Shown here piece by piece: positions 6,214 to 10,571 of a stretch of 10,571 bases of DNA. The DNA lies in assembly GCA_035258565.1 (NCBI GenBank), contig DATFXF010000150.1, positions 1-10,571 on the forward strand, in the 5' to 3' direction. The DNA comes from DATFXF01 sp035258565 (GTDB lineage Bacteria; Acidobacteriota; Terriglobia; Acidiferrales; UBA7541). The notes beneath the pieces are model-generated. The model had not been told where the DNA came from. It saw nothing but the letters and a program-made list of their open reading frames with translations, and made no database searches. A program made the translations under genes and the position numbers. The stretch's first letter is position 1. Each line of letters opens with the position of its first letter.

Positions 6214-6234
6214 AACGAGAATTTTGTTCTCGTT
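6214..6234. repeat. Inverted repeat, 8-bp stem
   Basis: AACGAGAA (6214-6221) and TTCTCGTT (6227-6234) are perfect complements around a 5-nt loop (ttttg on the plus strand). Confidence 0.75.
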
Positions 6235-6371
6235 AGGGTGGCAAGTCCCCTGAATGCTCTAAATTCCCGGTATTAGGAGCGTAGCCCCTGGCTAGTTAGG
6301 CTGGCAACGCAAAGGAAGGAAGCTGGAACTAGACAACCAGTGAGATGGACAGCGCAAACTGGATGAACTGC

Positions 6372-6962
6372 CTAACGCGAAAATCTTCGCCGCACGCTGG
6401 CAATTCCCAAAAGACCCGTGCCCAGCAGCAGGAGAGTCGCGGGCTCAGGGATGACGGCATTCGCCGTTCCTCCGCTAATCCCACCGGAATCGGAGACGCC
6501 CCCGCTGGTTGTGAACATGAAGAAGCTGTTTGTTGGGTCGATCGGAAAACTGCCCCCCAACAGCGTGGGACTGGAGGTGCTCCCGGAGAAGGCCTGTGGT
6601 CCGAAGAGCGACCACAGAAACTCATTTCCGCCGACCGTAGCGTGGACATCGAACAAACCGCCTGAATCCTCTGTGAAGAAGAAGATTAGGGACAATGGAT
6701 CCGTAGTTGTGGTACCAGAAAACCCGACGGTGAGCGGAGCTGTGACCGCGAAGAAGCCGCCGTTGGAAAACAAGGGCGCCGGGGCGTCTGGCAAGCTGAA
6801 TGACAGTGAAAAGGCTGAGTTGGGAGAGCTGAGAGGTGAAACAGGAACGTCCCCCGCGTATGTGCCGCTGATCAGGAAGTCAATCGTATCGGCGTGCGTC
6901 ACCGGGCAACCCAAAGCCAGTAATATCAGCAGAAAGCCCACAGTCGATGACACCCTGCGCAT
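6372..6962 (-). CDS. PEP-CTERM sorting-domain secreted protein
   Basis: This 196-aa protein starts at ATG 6962, preceded by AAAGGAG at an 8-nt spacing; the longer upstream frame has no SD and no signal peptide at its start. Residues 1-24 form a signal peptide (MRRVSSTVGFLLILLALG, cleavage after THA). The mature part is rich in Ser, Gly, Thr and Phe, with beta-strand-like segments and no enzyme motif. The C-terminus is a textbook PEP-CTERM tail: PEP (172-174), a hydrophobic segment, then RRR. Such proteins are processed by exosortase and exported to the surface or matrix. No exosortase gene is in the window. It is transcribed towards the lasso operon but lies about 500 nt away, so it is probably independent. 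Function of the mature domain is unknown. Confidence 0.88.
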   Translation of the reverse strand: MRRVSSTVGFLLILLALGCPVTHADTIDFLISGTYAGDVPVSPLSSPNSAFSLSFSLPDAPAPLFSNGGFFAVTAPLTVGFSGTTTTDPLSLIFFFTEDSGGLFDVHATVGGNEFLWSLFGPQAFSGSTSSPTLLGGSFPIDPTNSFFMFTTSGGVSDSGGISGGTANAVIPEPATLLLLGTGLLGIASVRRRFSR

Positions 6963-7556
6963 GGCGCTTTCTCCTTTCATCCCTGTAGTGGGAGCAATCT
7001 CGTTGCCAATTGTTGCGTTGATTTCAAATGGCTTAACCGAACCCCTGCACCGGGAAAGACAATATTTTGCACACTTGGAGAAGTTGCCCTCCGGCTGGAC
7101 GGCGATGCACGTCGGGGAGGCTGCTCTAGTCCAGTTTGGTTTCGCCTGAAGCGTCGATTTTGACTGTTGATTCTCAGGGATCGTTGTCATGTCGGACAGC
7201 CGTCCGTATTAAGATTAAGCCCCGTTCAAGCAAAGTGGATTCTCAAGGGGGTTCGGCGAGAAATAAAAAATGCTCGCATCCGTTTAGATTCGGTGGTAGG
7301 CTCTCCCGAGCCCTGCCCTAACTTCGGCGGTTTCGCGAAAGTTTTCATGGGTCCTCAACCACAATCTGTTCTCTCGAACAGTATTACTTCTAAGTGGCAT
7401 CCGGATGGCCGTAGTACCAAAGTTCTATTCGGCTCCTTCGGGGGTATCGGTATTCTGGTAGCGGGCCAGCGCGCCTAGCAAAAAATTTCACTGATGGGAA
7501 GGTTCGGGCAACCGACTTTCCGTTCCAGGAATCTTCTCTAGGAGATTAGGGGATCA
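6963..7556. other. Divergent intergenic region between PEP-CTERM and TonB-family genes
   Basis: About 590 nt hold no supportable gene on either strand and must contain the promoters of both flanking genes; no convincing -35/-10 pair was found. At 7366-7381 the palindrome CTGTTC-tctc-GAACAG is present, which also reads as CTGT-N8-ACAG. The SD of the PEP-CTERM gene lies at the left end, and GGGG (7549-7552) before ATG 7557 serves the TonB-family gene. Confidence 0.5.
7366..7381. promoter_or_regulatory. Palindrome of the CTGT-N8-ACAG type (possible operator)
   Basis: CTGTTC (7366-7371) and GAACAG (7376-7381) are a perfect 6-bp palindrome with a 4-nt centre, about 175 nt upstream of the TonB-family start. 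It matches the core spacing of the gamma-proteobacterial LexA box, but there is no SOS gene nearby and this is not expected to be the LexA motif of this organism. It may simply be an operator for another dimeric regulator, or chance. Confidence 0.25.
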
Positions 7557-8702
7557 ATGACAGCGTACGGCACGGGGGGCCTGCGGATAGCATTGAGGTC
7601 CGCGCAGCCTGCCTGGAATAAGAATGCGTGGAAGAACGTCATCGGCGGCAATGACGCTACCGCGCACTTCACTCTCCTGGCCCAACCGGAGCCTCGCTGG
7701 AGCGCGTTCGGGGCCAGTGTGGTCCTACAATTTGCGTGGGTGGGTCTGATGATTGCCGTGCCGATGCTCTTCCCGCAAAGGCTAATCCCGGTCATGCACT
7801 ACGAAGTCATTTCGCTAGTGACGCCTCGGACCGAAGTGCCCCTGCCTCCGAAACCGCCCATGGTAAAGCCCAAGTTGCCGCCACCGCCGGCGCGGCCGAT
7901 CGAGCCCCCGAAGGTCGCCAAGCTCGTCGCGCCGCCCCGGCCGTTGGCGCCCAAGCCCAAACCTGTCGAGGCCGTCGCGCCGGTGGTGACGCCGGTCTTC
8001 CAGGCGGGGAATCTGAACGTTCAGAAATCCGAGCCAGCGCGCCCGCGCGCAGAAGTCAAGACGGGCATGCTGAGCACGGGCAGCGCCGCTCCGGCCACTG
8101 TCAACAAGCCGATTAATCAGGTCCAGACTGGCGGCTTTGGTGACCCGAACGGCATCCCCGGCAAGGGGGATCCCAATAAGCGCGCGAACATCGCGCAGAA
8201 GGGTTCGTTCGACTTGCCCGGCGGACCCGGCTATGGAAATGGGACCGGCGGGGCCAACGGAGTCCGCGGGACGGTGGCCAGCGCGGGCTTCGGCAACGGG
8301 GTTGCCATCCCCGTGGGCGGCGGAAACGGCCGCGGACGCGGGTCGGTGAAGCAAGGCGGTTTCGCAGATGCCAGTACGCCGGCACCCGAAGCGCCGAAGG
8401 CTCGCTCCACCGCATCCGATGCGTCGGCCACGCAACCGGTAGAGATTCTCTTCAAGCCCGACCCGGTGTACAGCCAGGAAGCCCGCAACCTCAAGCTCGA
8501 GGGCGAGGTGCTGCTCGAAGTGGTCTTCCCAGCTAATGGCGGCCAAGTGCAAGTCGTCCGTGTCGCGCGCGGCCTGGGACATGGCCTGGATGAGGCAGCG
8601 GTGCGCGCCGCCCAACAGATCCGCTTCAAGCCCGCAAAGCGCGATGGTCAGTCCGTTGACTTTCCCGCCATGGTCCACATCGTTTTTCAACTGGCTTACT
8701 AG
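7557..8702 (+). CDS. TonB-family energy-transducing protein
   Basis: This 381-aa protein has a cytoplasmic N-terminus of about 50 residues and one membrane segment (51-72, FGASVVLQFAWVGLMIAVPM). A Pro/Lys-rich periplasmic stretch follows (about 92-140), then a Gly/Asn-rich linker (about 190-275). The C-terminus is a TonB domain (about 300-381: VYSQEARNLKLEGEVLLEVVF, split as VYSQEARNLKLEGEV and LLEVVF; then DEAAVRAAQQIRFKPA). The family transmits inner-membrane proton-motive energy to outer-membrane receptors. The Gly-rich linker holds imperfect repeats around TGGFGD, QKGSFD, SAGFGN and KQGGFAD. The start ATG 7557 has GGGG 4 nt before it. The next gene follows after 54 nt on the same strand, so the two may be co-transcribed. 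No ExbB/ExbD genes are in the window. Confidence 0.85.
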   Translation: MTAYGTGGLRIALRSAQPAWNKNAWKNVIGGNDATAHFTLLAQPEPRWSAFGASVVLQFAWVGLMIAVPMLFPQRLIPVMHYEVISLVTPRTEVPLPPKPPMVKPKLPPPPARPIEPPKVAKLVAPPRPLAPKPKPVEAVAPVVTPVFQAGNLNVQKSEPARPRAEVKTGMLSTGSAAPATVNKPINQVQTGGFGDPNGIPGKGDPNKRANIAQKGSFDLPGGPGYGNGTGGANGVRGTVASAGFGNGVAIPVGGGNGRGRGSVKQGGFADASTPAPEAPKARSTASDASATQPVEILFKPDPVYSQEARNLKLEGEVLLEVVFPANGGQVQVVRVARGLGHGLDEAAVRAAQQIRFKPAKRDGQSVDFPAMVHIVFQLAY

Positions 8703-8756
8703 CGTTTGGTGTTACACAAGAGATTGTTTGTACAGAAGAGATCTGGGGGAGGAGTC

Positions 8757-10442
8757 ATGCGTTCTCCGAAATTCGCCTTCTTAGTTACTGTCCTGGCGCC
8801 CGTCTGTAGCCTAGCTGCGCAGAGCCCGCCGACGAACCCACCGACCAGCCAGCCGACCACGATGGACCGGGTGGTTGACCGCATCGTGAGCCGCGAGAAT
8901 GCTGAGGTGACTGCGCTGAAGCAGTACAACCCCCTGGTCGAGACTTACATTCAAAACACGCGCCAGGATAAAGAGCTGGGACTGGTGCCCGCGGGCGACA
9001 AATATTTCCTCAGCCGCGCGGACCTCGCTAAGGGCGTCGAGCTTCGCCCGATGACGGAGCAGGGCGGCAAACACCGCCTGCTGGGCCTCGGAGGCCTGTT
9101 CTCGTTCTCGATGCAGTACCTGCCGCGCGGCTTCCTGCAGATGATCTTCCCGGACAACACCGGCTTCGATCGCCAGCACTACAAGTTCGAGTACGTGCGC
9201 CGCGAGTTTCTGGGCGAGGTGCGCTGCCTGGTGTTTGACGTGATGCCCCTGCCAAAGGCCGGCAAAGGCCGCTTCATCGGCCGCATCTGGGTTGAGGACC
9301 AGGACTATGCCATCGTTCGCTTCAATGGCACCTATAGCCCCGGTTCGCGCTCCAGTTACTACTTCCATTTCGACAGTTGGCGCGTCAACGCCGGCCCCGG
9401 GCTCTGGCTGCCTGCCTACGTGTACAGCGAGGAAACCAATCCTCGCCACACTGTGTTCCAGCACCCGCAGTTCAAGTCGCAGACCCGCCTGTGGGGCTAC
9501 AACCTCGGCGCCTCCAGCAAGGAACAGGAGTTGGGCAAGATCCTCGTGGAAGCGGCCACGCCCGTGCGCGACCAGTCGGACGCCTCCAAAGACCTGACGC
9601 CGCTCCAGGCCCAGCGCACCTGGGACCACCAGGCGGAAGACAACGTCGTCGAGCGGCTGGAACGCGTCGGCCTGCTCGCACCGCGCGGTGAAGTGGACAA
9701 GGTGCTCGACACCGTGGTCAACAACCTCGAGGTCACCAACAACCTGGACATCCAGCCCGAAGTGCGCTGCCGCGTCGTGCTGACCTCGACGCTGGAGTCC
9801 TTCACCATCGGCCACACCGTCGTGCTCAGTCGCGGCTTGATCGACGTGCTCCCCGATGAGGCCAGTCTGGCCACAATCATCGCGCACGAACTCGGCCACA
9901 TTGTCCTGGGCCATCGCATCGATAGCCAGTACGCATTCAACGACCGCATGCTTTTCAAAGACGAGGAGACCTTCCAGCATTTTGGCTTCAGCCGAACACC
10001 GAGCGAGGAGGACGCGGCCAATCAGAAGGGCATCGAGCTGTTGAAGAATTCGCCGTACAAGGATCAGCTTGCGAACGCTGCCCTATTCGTCGAGGCACTG
10101 AAGGCTCGGGCCAAAGAGATCCCCAACCTGATCAGCCCGCACCTAGGCAACCAGGTCCCCATCAACGCCCAGATGCTGAACGTCACTGCTCCTTCCGATG
10201 CCTCAAAGAAATCCACCACGATCGCGGCGCTCCCGCTGGGCAGCCGCATCAAGCTCGATCCGTGGAGCGATACCACGGAGATGATTAAGGCCAAACCCCC
10301 GGGCAATATCTCCGAACGCGAGAAGATGCCCTTCGAGGTTACGCCGTTCATGCCCTACCTGATCCGGCAGGGCACCGCGCAGGCGCAGCAGCCCGCCGTG
10401 ACGGCAGAATCAAAGACGGATCCGTCCAAAAAGCCCGAGTAA
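8757..10442 (+). CDS. Secreted M48-family zinc metallopeptidase with large N-terminal beta domain
   Basis: This 561-aa protein starts at ATG 8757 behind GGGGGAGGAG with a short spacer; an upstream TTG frame start (8706) lacks an SD and would bury the signal peptide. Residues 1-20 (MRSPKFAFLVTVLAPVCSLA) are a signal peptide. The N-terminal half (about 100-290) looks like a beta-rich LolA/outer-membrane lipoprotein-sorting-like domain (YKFEYVRREFLGEVRCLVFD, GRIWVEDQDYAIVRFNGTY). The C-terminal half is M48: H377-E378-L-G-H381, with V-L-G-H following. By eye, E418 in EEDAANQKG aligns with the third zinc ligand of the usual ExEADxxG motif, but the Asp position reads Asn422. It lies 54 nt after the TonB-family gene and is followed by a strong terminator. 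A role in envelope protein turnover or assembly is inferred. Confidence 0.85.
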   Translation: MRSPKFAFLVTVLAPVCSLAAQSPPTNPPTSQPTTMDRVVDRIVSRENAEVTALKQYNPLVETYIQNTRQDKELGLVPAGDKYFLSRADLAKGVELRPMTEQGGKHRLLGLGGLFSFSMQYLPRGFLQMIFPDNTGFDRQHYKFEYVRREFLGEVRCLVFDVMPLPKAGKGRFIGRIWVEDQDYAIVRFNGTYSPGSRSSYYFHFDSWRVNAGPGLWLPAYVYSEETNPRHTVFQHPQFKSQTRLWGYNLGASSKEQELGKILVEAATPVRDQSDASKDLTPLQAQRTWDHQAEDNVVERLERVGLLAPRGEVDKVLDTVVNNLEVTNNLDIQPEVRCRVVLTSTLESFTIGHTVVLSRGLIDVLPDEASLATIIAHELGHIVLGHRIDSQYAFNDRMLFKDEETFQHFGFSRTPSEEDAANQKGIELLKNSPYKDQLANAALFVEALKARAKEIPNLISPHLGNQVPINAQMLNVTAPSDASKKSTTIAALPLGSRIKLDPWSDTTEMIKAKPPGNISEREKMPFEVTPFMPYLIRQGTAQAQQPAVTAESKTDPSKKPE

Positions 10443-10464
10443 TCCGCTTCTTCTTTTCCCGTCG

Positions 10465-10496
10465 AAACCGGCGGCTTCTCGGGAGCCGCTGGTTTT
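10465..10496 (+). terminator. Intrinsic terminator after the M48 gene
   Basis: AAACCGGCGGCT (10465-10476) pairs with AGCCGCTGGTTT (10484-10495) over 12 bp with one G-U wobble, around a 7-nt loop. A short T-run (10493-10496) ends the stem. It begins 23 nt after the stop codon of the metallopeptidase gene and ends the tonB-M48 transcription unit. The A-run on the 5' side means it could also work in the other direction. Confidence 0.7.
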
Positions 10497-10571
10497 CCCC
10501 TCCCGGTTGTTTGCTTGCCGCTATCGAGAGACGGCCCAGGCCATGCCGTCTGGTTCGGTGCCGGTGGAGAA

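Larger units (their letters stand above)
5976..6371. other. Non-coding region with three perfect hairpins
   Basis: No gene is supported on either strand between the lasso promoter region and the PEP-CTERM gene. Three perfect inverted repeats are present: ATCGACA/TGTCGAT (6105-6111, 6118-6124), CCGCCCGAA/TTCGGGCGG (6149-6157, 6169-6177) and AACGAGAA/TTCTCGTT (6214-6221, 6227-6234). None has a following T-tract on either strand, so they are not clear terminators. The motif GGTG(G)CAAG(C/T)CCC occurs on the plus strand on both sides of the central hairpins (from about 6127 and 6237). Confidence 0.5.

Noticed and set aside
5976..6371. tRNA, tmRNA or c-di-GMP riboswitch in the hairpin region
   Set aside because: No cloverleaf, T-loop, CCA end or recognisable conserved riboswitch core could be found on either strand.
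6418..7149. Plus-strand open frame of 243 codons across the PEP-CTERM gene
   Set aside because: The minus strand has a signal peptide, SD and PEP-CTERM tail; the plus-strand translation has none of these.
7815..8690. Long minus-strand open frame opposite the TonB-family gene
   Set aside because: Arg-rich, low-complexity translation with no recognisable domain; a shadow of the Gly/Pro-rich coding strand.
7557..8702. Functional link of the TonB-family gene to lasso peptide uptake
   Set aside because: It is on the opposite strand, about 1.7 kb away, separated by a PEP-CTERM gene, and has no receptor or isopeptidase next to it.
8811..9980. Long minus-strand open frame (389 codons) opposite the M48 gene
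   Set aside because: It is antisense to a gene with clear signal peptide and HELGH motif, has no SD or domain, and reflects the GC-rich third-position bias of the plus-strand gene.

Overview
The window looks like chromosomal DNA from a GC-rich diderm bacterium, most likely an acidobacterium. This is inferred from three things seen together: a PEP-CTERM protein, a TonB-family protein with a Gly-rich linker, and a secreted M48 protease with an unusual N-terminal half. No rRNA or other phylogenetic marker is present, so the taxon is a guess.

Positions 1-5870 (all minus strand) hold a compact lasso-peptide (RiPP) biosynthetic operon. In transcription order it contains: a first PqqD-like RiPP recognition element protein (B1a, 5524-5856), a second one (B1b, 4961-5254), a transglutaminase-like leader peptidase (B2, 4501-4968), an asparagine-synthetase-like lasso cyclase (C, 2573-4504), a broken precursor peptide gene (around 2503-2649), an intact 49-residue precursor (2205-2354), an HPr-kinase-like enzyme (1177-2178) and a PRMT-like methyltransferase with a PqqD-like C-terminus (24-1172). 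Several genes overlap or nearly touch, and a hairpin directly follows the last stop at the window edge. In the inferred pathway, B1 binds the leader, B2 removes it, and C closes a macrolactam on an Asp. The kinase and methyltransferase are candidate tailoring enzymes. No ABC exporter or lasso isopeptidase gene is visible in the window.

The most notable observation is the second precursor. Its leader aligns gap-free with the intact one over residues 1-26, then loses the conserved Thr. Shifting the frame by one base at about 2569-2571 restores that Thr and also places Lys36, Val37, Asp39 and Asn45 at the same positions as in the intact peptide. It is therefore a frameshifted paralogue, or a sequencing error in a real second precursor. 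The operon also carries two B1 proteins, which suggests a former or current two-peptide system.

Positions 5871-6371 are non-coding. They hold a possible promoter with an inverted repeat for the lasso operon, plus three perfect hairpins (6105-6234) of unknown role. Positions 6372-6962 (minus) encode a PEP-CTERM sorted secreted protein. Positions 6963-7556 are a non-coding divergent intergenic region. Positions 7557-8702 and 8757-10442 (plus) encode a TonB-family protein and a secreted M48 metallopeptidase, probably co-transcribed, followed by a good intrinsic terminator at 10465-10496.
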